Part shown: positions 44,692 to 55,542 of the stretch, in pieces | How the letters are laid out: each line of letters starts with the position of its first letter | Numbering within the stretch: position 1 is the stretch's first letter | Assembly (NCBI RefSeq): GCF_020329505.1 | Contig: NZ_JAGKJJ010000012.1 | Location: 140,728-204,727 of the forward strand | Reading direction: 5' to 3' | DNA length: 64,000 bases | Source of the DNA: Bradyrhizobium semiaridum | GTDB lineage: Bacteria; Pseudomonadota; Alphaproteobacteria; Rhizobiales; Xanthobacteraceae | Notes under the pieces: model-generated | Told to the model about the DNA's origin: nothing | Databases searched by the model: none | Seen by the model: the letters and a program-made list of their open reading frames with translations, nothing else | Program-made: the position numbers and the translations under genes

Positions 44692-45360
44692 TCAGTCCAG
44701 CCCGTGCCGCAGGCTGGCGGCGGCGGCAAACGGCCCGATCACCAGGCTGACGAGCGACAGCGCGCACAGGATCGAGAACGGTGTTCCAAACGATACGGGT
44801 CCCGATATGGCCGCCTGCGAGGCCGCAACGCCGAAGATCAGCACAGGGATCGACAGCGGTAGCACCAGCACCGCGAGCAATAGGCCGCCGCGATGCAACG
44901 TCACCGCCAGCGCCGCGCCGATCATGCCGGTGAAGGTCAGCGCCGGTGTTCCCGCCAGTAGCGTCAGCGCCACGGCAAGGGTCGCGGTGCCATCGAGATT
45001 GAGCAAGAGGCCGAGCGCCGGGGTTGCAACGATCAGCGGCAGGCCGGCGGCGAGCCAATGCGCCAGCGCCTTGGCGGCGCAGGCCAGTTCCAGCGGCGTC
45101 CGGCTCATCACGATGAGGTCGAGCGAGCCGTCCTCGTGATCGGCGGTGAACAGGCGATCGAGCGTCAGCAGGCTCGCCAGTAGCGCACCGAGCCAGAGGA
45201 TCGCCGGGCCGAGCCGCGACAGCAGCGCCAGGTCAGGGCCGACCGCGAACGGCATCAGCACGGTGACCGTGAGAAAGAACAGCACTCCGATCAGCGCTCC
45301 GCCGCCGACACGCAGCGCGATGCGGATGTCGCGGCGGATCAATGCCCCGAGCGCAGTCAT
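44692..45360 (-). CDS. ccmB: Heme exporter protein CcmB (CycW)
   Basis: 222 aa, six membrane segments. 'LDRLFTADHEDGSLDLIVMS' and 'LPLSIPVLIFGVAASQA' are the family's conserved stretches. It forms the ABC unit with CcmA. A 283-bp repeat-filled gap separates it from ccmA. Confidence 0.95.
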   Translation of the reverse strand: MTALGALIRRDIRIALRVGGGALIGVLFFLTVTVLMPFAVGPDLALLSRLGPAILWLGALLASLLTLDRLFTADHEDGSLDLIVMSRTPLELACAAKALAHWLAAGLPLIVATPALGLLLNLDGTATLAVALTLLAGTPALTFTGMIGAALAVTLHRGGLLLAVLVLPLSIPVLIFGVAASQAAISGPVSFGTPFSILCALSLVSLVIGPFAAAASLRHGLD

Positions 45361-45643
45361 GCGAAGCGCTCGCTGTGCTGGAGGGAGCCAATATGTGGCT
45401 GCGAACCTGCTGCGCTCCCTCCCCCCTTGCGGGGCAGGGCGGGGGAAAGGGGTGGCTCCGGACGAGATGAATCAGGAGAGCGTTGCTCCGCCAATCCCGG
45501 GCGCTGATCGACGGACACATCGAGAGGGCACGTCGTGTGGCACCCCTCGCCCTGACCTCGAGAGCGAGCTTCGCTCGCCTCGGACCCCGCAAGGGGGGAG
45601 GGGACGGTGAGACTTGCGCATGACGGCAAGAAGGGGAGCGCGG
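45361..45643. repeat. Repeat-filled insertion between ccmA and ccmB
   Basis: 283 bp with 'ctccctccccccttgcggggc' near the start and 'ccccgcaaggggggaggggac' near the end in inverted order, plus an inner 'gcgagcttcgctcgc' hairpin. It is a member of the palindromic repeat set, placed inside what is normally a compact operon. Confidence 0.7.
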
Positions 45644-46246
45644 TCATGCCGCGCCTCCCATCCGCAATTCGCGCGCATCGAGCCCGAGCGGTAGATGGGT
45701 CGCCGCAATCACGATGCCGCCGCCGGCGAGATGCTCTCGCATCAATCCGACGAACAGCGCTTGGCCGGCCGCATCGAGCGCCGATGTCGGCTCGTCCAGC
45801 AGCCAGACCGGCCGCCGCACCGAGAGCAGGCGCGCGATCGAGAGGCGGCGGCGCTGGCCGGCGGAGAGATAGGCGGCCGGCAGATGCGTGGCGTGGTCGA
45901 GCGCCACGGCCGCCAGGCATCCGGCCGTGTCCTTCGGCTCGCCGCCGAGGAATTCGTGCCAGAACGACAGATTCTCCAGCACGGAAAGTGCCGGCTTCAG
46001 CGCGTCGCGATGGCCGAGATAATGGGCCTGTTCGGGCAGGCTCAGCTCGGCATCGCCGCCGTCGAGCGCAACCAGTCCCTCGGCCGGCACCAGCAGCCCG
46101 GCGATCACCCGCAAGAGCGAGGTCTTGCCCGCGCCGTTGGGGCCGGTGATGGCGAGCGCCTCGCCCGAGACGGCCGCAAAATCCAGCCCGGAAAACACCT
46201 CGCGCCCGCCGCGCACGCATTTCAGATTTTGCCCCGAGAGCCGCAT
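45644..46246 (-). CDS. ccmA: Heme exporter ATP-binding protein CcmA (CycV)
   Basis: 200 aa. Walker A GPNGAGKT (35-42), signature '[14 protein letters not shown]', Walker B with '[12 protein letters not shown]'. Powers release of holo-CcmE with CcmBC. Start at 46246. It is divergent from acnA. Confidence 0.95.
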   Translation of the reverse strand: MRLSGQNLKCVRGGREVFSGLDFAAVSGEALAITGPNGAGKTSLLRVIAGLLVPAEGLVALDGGDAELSLPEQAHYLGHRDALKPALSVLENLSFWHEFLGGEPKDTAGCLAAVALDHATHLPAAYLSAGQRRRLSIARLLSVRRPVWLLDEPTSALDAAGQALFVGLMREHLAGGGIVIAATHLPLGLDARELRMGGAA

Positions 46247-46342
46247 GCTTCTCCTTGTCACAGCCCTCTGAAATGTTTCGCTACCGCGTGAGAATTTTTG
46301 GGTCGCGCAACGCTGGCGCACGCTCGTCGGTGTGGCGGCGCT

Positions 46343-46359
46343 TCTAGAAAGGTTCTATA
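46343..46359 (+). promoter_or_regulatory. Irr-type iron control element (ICE) upstream of acnA
   Basis: TCTAGAA-AGG-TTCTATA matches TTTAGAA-N3-TTCTAAA at 12 of 14 fixed positions. It overlaps a possible -10 'TATAAG' (46356-46361). Irr binds ICE motifs and controls acnA in Bradyrhizobium, so repression under low iron is expected. Confidence 0.65.
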
Positions 46360-46484
46360 AGCCCGGAACTTGATGCAGCACACAATCGGCGGCCGCAAGC
46401 CACCCAGGCTTGTCCATCTAGCCAGCGCGCCACCGGTGTTTAGCTACCCTTTCGGGGTATAAACTAAGAATTGGGATTCCTCGC

Positions 46485-49205
<2,721 letters not shown>

Positions 49206-49288
49206 GGCCGGTGTCGGCGCATGATCTCCGGGTCATGCGCCAACGCGGATTTGTGATCAGGGCCTCACCGGTTAGTGAGTAGCGACCA

Positions 49289-49322
49289 AAAAGAAGGCGG
49301 CCTATGACAAGGGCCGCTTTCT
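49289..49322 (+). terminator. Terminator after acnA
   Basis: GCGGCC-N9-GGCCGC flanked by 'aagaag' and 'tttct', about 85 bp after the stop. A moderately strong intrinsic terminator. Confidence 0.65.
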
Positions 49323-49405
49323 CGCGTTTTGGGGCACGCAGTTAAGGGACACAACTTCATGCTCCGTACAAATACGGATGGAAATCATCACGACTGGTTC
49401 GCAGT

Positions 49406-50167
49406 ATGACAGCGATGATGGCCTATAATTGTATCTCGCGGTGGTCCAGCGCCCTTGGTATCTGCGCAATCGTCGCGATCATCCGCCCCGCTCACGCCGA
49501 TCCGCGTGCTGTCGTCGAACTCTTCACCTCGCAGGGATGCTCGTCCTGTCCGCCCGCGGACAAGATCATTGGCGAGCTTGCGAAGGACCCCAATGTCATC
49601 GCGCTGAGCATGCCGATCGACTATTGGGACTATCTCGGCTGGAAGGACACGCTGGCCGATTCCCGTTTCAGCGCCCGTCAGAAAGCCTATTCGCACATGC
49701 GCGGCGATCGCGACGTCTATACGCCGCAGGCGGTGATCAACGGCTCGGCGCATGTGATCGGCAGCGATCGCGGCAGCATCGAGAGCGCGATCAAGGACAC
49801 CGATAAGAGCACTGGCGTGATGTCGGTACCGGTGACGTTGACGCTGACCGGCAAGCAGATCAATGTTTCGGTGGCGGCGGCCAAGGCGCCGAGCGCGGCG
49901 CGTGGCGAAGTCTGGATCTGCTCGATCTCGAAGGCGGTGCCGATCCAGATCCAGCGCGGCGAGAATCGCGGCCGCGAGATCACCTACCACAATGTGGTGC
50001 GCAACCTCCTGAAGGTCGGTGACTGGAACGGTTCGTCCGGAAGCTGGACCGTGCCGCTGGAGAACATCTCGCGCGAGGGCGTCGATGCCGCGGCGGTGTA
50101 TGTCCAGGACGGCAACCGCGACAAGCCGGGCCCGATGCTCGGCGCGGCGTTCACGTCGCTGCACTAG
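49406..50167 (+). CDS. DUF1223 thioredoxin-like exported protein
   Basis: 253 aa. A membrane/signal segment (about 10-31) precedes a thioredoxin-like domain with CSSC (C45, C48) in 'FTSQGCSSCPPAD' and the family block 'VDYWDYLGWKDTLAD'-like. DUF1223 proteins are common in alphaproteobacteria and are presumed redox proteins; partners are unknown. Confidence 0.9.
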   Translation: MTAMMAYNCISRWSSALGICAIVAIIRPAHADPRAVVELFTSQGCSSCPPADKIIGELAKDPNVIALSMPIDYWDYLGWKDTLADSRFSARQKAYSHMRGDRDVYTPQAVINGSAHVIGSDRGSIESAIKDTDKSTGVMSVPVTLTLTGKQINVSVAAAKAPSAARGEVWICSISKAVPIQIQRGENRGREITYHNVVRNLLKVGDWNGSSGSWTVPLENISREGVDAAAVYVQDGNRDKPGPMLGAAFTSLH

Positions 50168-50195
50168 CAGTTGCTTTGAATCGGCACGCCGCGAT

Positions 50196-50325
50196 CTCGG
50201 TTCACCTCTCCCCGCTGGGGAGAGGTCGGCGCGTAGCGCCGGGTGAGGGCTCCTGCTCTCTCGATAGACCGTAACCCCTCACCCGATTTGCTGCGCCCAA
50301 GGGAGAGGTGCACCGAACCCACGCT
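50196..50325. repeat. Palindromic repeat of the 'ctccccgctggggag' family
   Basis: Begins 'cggttcacctctccccgctg' and ends 'gggagaggtgcaccgaaccc', so the arms are inverse. Inner 'gggtgaggg' / 'cccctcacccg' repeat the pattern of the 22049 element. Confidence 0.7.
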
Positions 50326-50460
50326 CGATCGCCGGGTGGCAAGTGCCGTGCTTGATCGACCGCGGAGTCCTGCCGCGAGTCGCGATCGCGTCATCTGTAA
50401 CGAGAAAGTTTGGCTTGTGCGGGCGCATCGGTCGCGCGCCGTCGGGGAACGATGGTCCCG

Positions 50461-50490
50461 AAAACAAAAAGGACCAACTTTCGTTGGCCC
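50461..50490 (-). terminator. Minus-strand terminator-like hairpin
   Basis: Minus strand GGGCCAAC-GAAA-GTTGGTCC followed by TTTTTGTTTT. It would end a minus-strand transcript coming from about 50.5-50.8 kb, although no gene lies there. Confidence 0.6.
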
Positions 50491-50508
50491 AGTGTGGGGG
50501 ATCTTGTC

Positions 50509-50603
50509 CCCTTGCGTACAGACCCGATCCCGACGGCCCCGGGGGGCTGGGGGCTGAGGAATCCGGAACCGAAAGGACCGGGTCAACGCAGGGTTTTCTT
50601 TTC
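50509..50603 (+). ncRNA. Candidate structured RNA with intrinsic terminator
   Basis: The arm CCCTTGCGT (50509-50517) pairs with ACGCAGGG (50586-50593) with one bulge, and ACCCGATCC (50522-50530) pairs with GGACCGGGT (50575-50583) with one mismatch. The right arm is followed directly by TTTTCTTTTC. A long hairpin or sRNA 3' end is implied on the plus strand. It lacks the SRP RNA signature and I cannot identify a family. The promoter is not evident. Confidence 0.4.
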
Positions 50604-50613
50604 GCAGGGCAGC

Positions 50614-50639
50614 GGGGCGGGCGGTGGGCGGAAGTGGGG
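50614..50639 (+). other. G-quadruplex motif
   Basis: Four G-runs (50614-50617, 50619-50621, 50626-50628, 50636-50639) with loops of 1, 4 and 7 bases satisfy the G3+N1-7 rule. It lies just after the T-tract of the structured element and about 210 bp before DUF2794. Confidence 0.55.
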
Positions 50640-50851
50640 CAGCAATAAGATTCTTGCTAACGTTCCCGTGACCCCTTCAGGGATCAGCGCTTTTCGAGAC
50701 GATCGGTGCGCCCGGCCGGGTCGACGCGTGGTCGCGTTGCCAATGGCCCCCTTGCGGCTCCCCGCGCTTAGCGCGATCATGTCACTCTCGTGACGATCCC
50801 GAAACGGGGACTGCGGGTGAAGATCGTCAGCGGGATGATAGGAGGCGCTCG

Positions 50852-51223
50852 ATGAGTTTGATCTCGGAGGACACTGATCCGAGCGGGAGCCGCGCGGTGG
50901 CGCGCCCCGCCACCGCGGCTCCCCAGGCCAACCGCGTGACGTTCAACCGGATTGAGCTCAACCGCATTCTCAATCTCTACGGCCGCATGGTCGCCGACGG
51001 CGAGTGGCGCGATTATGCGATCGACTTCTTGAAGGACCGCGCCGTGTTCTCGGTGTTCCGCCGCGCGTCCGAAATGCCGATCTACCGGATCGAGAAGGAT
51101 CCGCGGCTCGCGCGCAAGCAGGGCATGTACAGCGTGATCTCGGCCACCGGCCTGATCCTGCGCCGCGGCCACGAGCTCGAGCGCGTGCTGCTCGTGATCG
51201 ACCGCAAGCTGGCGCTGGTGTAG
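50852..51223 (+). CDS. DUF2794 domain protein
   Basis: 123 aa, soluble. 'VTFNRIELNRILNLYGRMVADGEWRDYAIDF' style sequence and 'FRRASEMPIYRIEKDP' identify DUF2794, an alphaproteobacterial family without known role. Start is fixed by 'ataggaggcgctcg'. Confidence 0.92.
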   Translation: MSLISEDTDPSGSRAVARPATAAPQANRVTFNRIELNRILNLYGRMVADGEWRDYAIDFLKDRAVFSVFRRASEMPIYRIEKDPRLARKQGMYSVISATGLILRRGHELERVLLVIDRKLALV

Positions 51224-51239
51224 CCGCTTCACTGCTGCC

Positions 51240-51325
51240 GTAGCCCGGATGAGCGAAGCGACATCCGGGGGCAACTCCCTCCGTGTGGCGAGCACCCGGA
51301 TGTCGCTTCGCTCATCCGGCCTACG
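51240..51325. repeat. Near-perfect 'GTAGCCCGGAT' palindrome
   Basis: Left arm GTAGCCCGGATGAGCGAAGC continuing 'gacatccggg', right arm 'cccggatgtcgcttcgctca' continuing 'tccggcctac'. The 30-base arms are almost perfectly complementary. It separates convergent DUF2794 and GNAT genes. Confidence 0.8.
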
Positions 51326-51333
51326 CGTCCCCG

Positions 51334-51864
51334 CTAATCCGCCGGCACGGTCGTCTCGGCCTTACCGAGGGCGCGCTGCATCATCACGGTGTCGAGCCAG
51401 CGGCCGAACTTCAGGCCGACATTCGGATGCGTCCCGATCATGCCGAAGCCGCATCGGCGGTGCAGCCCGATCGAGCCGGCATTGGCGGAATCGCCGATCA
51501 CCGCGATCATCTGCCGGAAGCCGCGCGCCTCGCATTCGGCGATCAGGCGCTGCAACAGCTTGAGGCCGATGCCGCGACGGTGCGCCGCCGGGTCCAGATA
51601 GACCGAGTTCTCGACCGTGAAGCGATAGGCCGGCCGCGGCCGGTAGGGGCCGGCATAGGCGTAACCGGCCACGCGACCATCAAGCACGGCGACGAGATAG
51701 GGGAAGCCACCATCCAGCAGCGCGTGGTAGCGGCGGGTCATCTCGGCGAGGTCCGGCGGCACCAGCTCGAAGGTCGCGGTGCCGAAGCGCACCGCCTGCG
51801 CGTAGATCGCCGTGATCGAGGCAAGGTCTGCCTCGGTGGTGGACCTGATTTCCGGATTGGACAT
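51334..51864 (-). CDS. GNAT N-acetyltransferase, phosphinothricin-acetyltransferase-like
   Basis: 176 aa. The acetyl-CoA site 'YLDPAAHRRGIGLKLLQRLI' and 'IGLHRRCGFGMIGTHPNVG' match the Pat/Bar branch of GNAT enzymes. Natural substrates of this branch are often amino acids or analogues such as methionine sulfoximine; the one here is unknown. Confidence 0.88.
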   Translation of the reverse strand: MSNPEIRSTTEADLASITAIYAQAVRFGTATFELVPPDLAEMTRRYHALLDGGFPYLVAVLDGRVAGYAYAGPYRPRPAYRFTVENSVYLDPAAHRRGIGLKLLQRLIAECEARGFRQMIAVIGDSANAGSIGLHRRCGFGMIGTHPNVGLKFGRWLDTVMMQRALGKAETTVPAD

Positions 51865-51888
51865 GGCGCGACAGTATTTTTGCCCCGC

Positions 51889-51922
51889 CCAAAAGAAAAG
51901 CCCCGGCCCTGTGGCCGGGGCT
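51889..51922 (-). terminator. Rho-independent terminator of the Bax-inhibitor gene
   Basis: Minus strand AAGCCCCGGCC-ACA-GGGCCGGGGCTT followed by TTCTTTT, 27 bp after the stop. Confidence 0.9.
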
Positions 51923-51948
51923 TCGGATCGAATAGCTCGCCGGAGCGG

Positions 51949-52737
51949 TTAGTCGCGCTGGCCGAGCAGCTGCAGCAGCAGCGTGAACAGGTTGATGAAG
52001 TTCAGGTAGAGCGACAGCGCGCCAGTGATTGCCGCACGCTCCGCCATCGCGCCACCCTGCGAGGCGTAGCCGTAGATGTAGTCGTTCTTCAGCCGCTGGG
52101 TGTCCCAGGCGGTGAGGCCCGCGAACACCAGCACGCCGACCACCGACACGATGAACTGCAGCGCCGAACTCGCCAGGAACAGGTTGACCAGGCTCGCGAT
52201 GATGATGCCGATCAGACCCATGAACAGGAACGAGCCCATGCCGCTCATGTCACGCTTGGTGGTGTAGCCGTACAGGCTGAGCGCACCGAACGTCGCCGCG
52301 GTGATGAAGAACACGCGCACGATCGAGGTGTGCGTGTACACCAGGAAGATCGACGACAGCGACAGGCCCATCAGCGCCGAGAACACCCAGAACAGCAGTT
52401 GGGCGGTCGCAGGCTGCAGGCGGTTGATGCCGGCCGAGATGACGAACACCATCACCAGAGGTGCGAGGATGAACAGCCACTTCAGCGGGCTGACGAACAT
52501 CGCATAACCGAACTGCGTCAGCGGCACCTTGCCGAAGTGCGCAACGGCGCTGGACGGATCGGCGACGGCTGCCATGTAGACGCCGAGCGCGGCGAGGCCG
52601 GTGATGGCCAGGCCGATGCTCATGTAGTTGTAGATGCGCAGCATGTAGGCGCGCAGACCGGCGTCGACGGCTACAGCGTCAATGCGCCCGGCGGCCCGGC
52701 CGAAGGGAGAAGTATAGTTGCGGTCAAGGTCCGACAT
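51949..52737 (-). CDS. Bax inhibitor-1/YccA-family membrane protein
   Basis: 262 aa with seven membrane segments. 'MLRIYNYMSIGLAITGLAAL' near residue 32 and 'GLTAWDTQRLKNDY' late in the protein are the BI-1 family marks. Bacterial members are linked to proton/calcium leak and membrane proteostasis. Start at 52737 (MSDLDRNYTSPFG). Confidence 0.94.
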   Translation of the reverse strand: MSDLDRNYTSPFGRAAGRIDAVAVDAGLRAYMLRIYNYMSIGLAITGLAALGVYMAAVADPSSAVAHFGKVPLTQFGYAMFVSPLKWLFILAPLVMVFVISAGINRLQPATAQLLFWVFSALMGLSLSSIFLVYTHTSIVRVFFITAATFGALSLYGYTTKRDMSGMGSFLFMGLIGIIIASLVNLFLASSALQFIVSVVGVLVFAGLTAWDTQRLKNDYIYGYASQGGAMAERAAITGALSLYLNFINLFTLLLQLLGQRD

Positions 52738-52971
52738 GGTCGAATTCCCGTGGTTGGTCCCGGTGTAGCGCAAGGGATTTGCGGCGCCGGTCGTAAATCT
52801 ATCTCGGATGGCGTGATTTAAGGAAGATTAATTCCATGTCATCAAAGCGGCCATCCGACCCGTTTGACATGTGGGAAACTACCATATCCCGCGCAAGCTT
52901 CCACGCGCGGCTGAATGTCGCTCTAATCAAGGATTTATAGGGAAATGCGGCGCCAGCGCCGCTACAAATTG

Positions 52972-55542
52972 TCACAAATTCCGCAGCACCGAGGCAGGCT
53001 TCTGATTCAACGCGAGCAGTGTTCCCGCCAGCCCGAGGCCAACGGTGACGACGAGCGCCGCGACCACGACCAGCGCCGCGCTGCCGGCCTGCCAGACGAA
53101 GCTCAGCGTCATCAGCCGCGTGACGATCAGCCACGCGGCGATCGAGCCGGCGATCACCCCGAACACGGCAGTTGCAAGGCCGATCATCAGGTATTCCAGC
53201 GCGTAGGCGCCGAGCAGTCGCACCCGCGTGGCGCCCAGCGTCTTGAGAATGACGGCGTCGTAGACGCGGTGGCGGTGGCCGGCGGCAAGCGCGCCGCCCA
53301 GCACCAGGATCGCCGAGATCAGCGTCACGGCGCTGGCGCCGCGAATCGCCAGTACGAGATTGTTGACCACGCTGCCGACCGTTTCGAGCGCCTCGCGGAC
53401 CCGCACGCTGGTCACCATCGGAAAGGCATCGGCGACCTGCTTGATGATGGTTGCATCGCTGGCCGCGTCGGGATGCGCTTCCGTCAGGGTCGCGACATGG
53501 CTGTGCGGCGCGCCCTTGAAGGCGTTCGGCGAGAACACCAGCACGAAGTTGATGCCGAGCCCCTGCCAGTCGATGTTGCGCAGATTGGCGATCTTGGCGC
53601 GGATGTCGCGGCCGAGCACGTTGACCACGATCTCGTCGCCGATCTTCAAGGAGAGTCCGTCGGCGATCTTCTTCTCCATCGAGACCAGCGGCGGCCCGCT
53701 GTAGTCCGGGCCCCACCATTCGCCCTCGACGATCTTGGAGCCCTTGGGAACCTCACCGGTGTAGGTCAGACCGCGGTCGCTCTGCAGCACCCATTCCGAA
53801 TCGACCGTCGGCTTGAGCTGGTCGGCCTTCACGCCGCGGGCCGCGACGATCCGTCCGCGCAGCATCGGCACGTCCTCGACGGTCGAATGCGGGGAGATCT
53901 GCTTGAGATAGGCGCCGAACTGGTCGGCTTCGGTGGAGGGGATGTCGATGAAGAAGAACGACGGCGCGCGATCCGGCAGCGCCGCGAGGAATTGGCGGCG
54001 CAGATTGCCGTCGATCTGGGTGATGGTGACGAGCACGGCGAGCCCGAGACCGAGCGACAGCACGGCCGACGGCGTCAGCGCGCCGGGCCGGTGGATATTG
54101 GCGATCGCGAGCCGCAGCATGGTCATGCGGCTGCGCGGCAGCCGCCGCGCCACCGCCATCAGGATCTCGGCGACGCCGCGCAGCAGCAGGAACACGGCGA
54201 TCGAAGACACCACGAAGACGGAGGCGACCCGCTTGTCGTAAGCGAGCCCGATCGCGACCGCGATCAAAAGCGCGATCACCACGCCCATCAGCGCCAGATA
54301 GCTCCAGCGCGGGCGGTGCCACTCGCTGTTCACGGTCTCGCGGAACAGCGCCGCCACGGGCACGTCGTGCACGCGGCCGAGCGGCCACAGCCCGAAGGCG
54401 AGGGCCGTGAGCTGGCCGTAGATGAAGGAGAACGCGAGCTCGGCCGGATGCAGCGCCGGCACCACCGGCAGCGGCAGCAGCTTGCCGAACAGGCCGACGA
54501 TCGCGAACGGCAGCGCGGCTCCGAGCACAAGGCCGATCACCGAGCCGATGCCGGCCAGCACCACCACCTGCGTGAGATAGATCGTGAAGACGTCGCGGCC
54601 GGTGGCGCCGAGCGCCTTGAACGCGGCGATGACGTCGCGGCGGCGGTCGATGTGGCTCTTCACTGCGTTGGCGACGCCGACTCCGCCGACCAGCAATGCG
54701 GCGAGGCCGACCAAGGTCAGGAACTGGGTGAAGCGGTTGATGCTGCGTTCGAGCTGCGGCGAGGCGTTGCTGCGGCTGCGGACCTCCCAGCCCGCCTCTG
54801 GCGCCGCGGCGCGCGCGCCGTCGATCAGCGTGGTGGTGGCGCGGTCGTCATTGGCGCCGTCGGGCAGCTTCACCCGGTAGATCCAGCGCACCAGGCTGCC
54901 CGGTTGCAGCAGGTCGGTGGCGCGCAGGCTCACTTCGCTGACCAGAAAGCGCGGGCCGAGGCCGACGCCGCCGGCGAGCTTGTCCGGTTCGGCCACCACG
55001 ACGCTGCGGATCTGGTAGGTCGCGCTGCCCAGGGTGACGCGGTCGCCGAGCTTCAGATCGAGCCGCGCCAGCAGGGTTGAATCGGCCGCCGCGCCAAACG
55101 CGCCGTCGCGCTCGGCCAGGAGATCGGCGAGCGGCATGTTGGGCTCGAGCGTCAGCTCGCCGAGCATCGGATATTTGTTGTCGACGGCCTTGAGCTCGAC
55201 CAGCGCAAGCCTGGCGTCGCTGCTGCGGACCATCGCACGGAGAGTGGTCGCGACCGAAACCTCGCCGCGCGTGCGCAGGAACGCGACCTCCTCAGGCTTC
55301 GCCTCGCGCGAGATCAGCGAGAAAGCGACGTCGCCGCCGAGCAGCGTGCGACCCTCGCGCGACAGCCCGTCGCCGAGGCTCGCGGCGACCGAGCCGACGC
55401 CGGCGATCGCCATCACGCCGAGCGCGATGCAGGCGATGAAGACGTAGAAGCCGCGCAGGCCGCTGCGCAACTCGCGCAGCGCGTAGCGGAAGGCAAGCGA
55501 CGACGCGCGGCTCTGCACCGCGACTTCGGACGCGATGCTCAT
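52972..55542 (-). CDS. ABC transporter permease, YbbP/FtsX type
   Basis: 856 aa. An N-terminal helix and periplasmic domain, two FtsX-like membrane domains and a final cluster of helices: the YbbP layout of type VII ABC (MacB-like) exporters. 'YALRELRSGLRGFYVFIACI' and 'AFKALGATGRDVFTIYL' are typical. It overlaps the ATPase gene stop by four bases (ATGA). Substrate unknown; YbbAP is associated with lipid/hydrophobic compound removal by TesA. Confidence 0.92.
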   Translation of the reverse strand: MSIASEVAVQSRASSLAFRYALRELRSGLRGFYVFIACIALGVMAIAGVGSVAASLGDGLSREGRTLLGGDVAFSLISREAKPEEVAFLRTRGEVSVATTLRAMVRSSDARLALVELKAVDNKYPMLGELTLEPNMPLADLLAERDGAFGAAADSTLLARLDLKLGDRVTLGSATYQIRSVVVAEPDKLAGGVGLGPRFLVSEVSLRATDLLQPGSLVRWIYRVKLPDGANDDRATTTLIDGARAAAPEAGWEVRSRSNASPQLERSINRFTQFLTLVGLAALLVGGVGVANAVKSHIDRRRDVIAAFKALGATGRDVFTIYLTQVVVLAGIGSVIGLVLGAALPFAIVGLFGKLLPLPVVPALHPAELAFSFIYGQLTALAFGLWPLGRVHDVPVAALFRETVNSEWHRPRWSYLALMGVVIALLIAVAIGLAYDKRVASVFVVSSIAVFLLLRGVAEILMAVARRLPRSRMTMLRLAIANIHRPGALTPSAVLSLGLGLAVLVTITQIDGNLRRQFLAALPDRAPSFFFIDIPSTEADQFGAYLKQISPHSTVEDVPMLRGRIVAARGVKADQLKPTVDSEWVLQSDRGLTYTGEVPKGSKIVEGEWWGPDYSGPPLVSMEKKIADGLSLKIGDEIVVNVLGRDIRAKIANLRNIDWQGLGINFVLVFSPNAFKGAPHSHVATLTEAHPDAASDATIIKQVADAFPMVTSVRVREALETVGSVVNNLVLAIRGASAVTLISAILVLGGALAAGHRHRVYDAVILKTLGATRVRLLGAYALEYLMIGLATAVFGVIAGSIAAWLIVTRLMTLSFVWQAGSAALVVVAALVVTVGLGLAGTLLALNQKPASVLRNL

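Larger units (their letters stand above)
50168..50851. other. 684-bp gene-free stretch
   Basis: Contains, in order, a palindromic repeat (50196-50325), a minus-strand terminator-like hairpin (50461-50490), a large hairpin with T-tract (50509-50603), a G-quadruplex motif (50614-50639) and the leader of the DUF2794 gene. A 65-codon minus-strand frame here looks non-coding. Confidence 0.6.

Noticed and set aside
50509..50603. SRP (4.5S) RNA identity for the structured element
   Set aside because: The conserved GGAAGG-type apical motif and asymmetric loop are missing.
50583..50780. 65-codon minus-strand frame in the gene-free stretch
   Set aside because: Basic, no ribosome site, and it runs over the G-quadruplex and hairpin elements; more likely non-coding.
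52945..55080. 711-codon frame opposite the ABC permease
   Set aside because: Low-complexity His/Gln/Asp/Arg composition typical of a shadow frame in GC-rich DNA.
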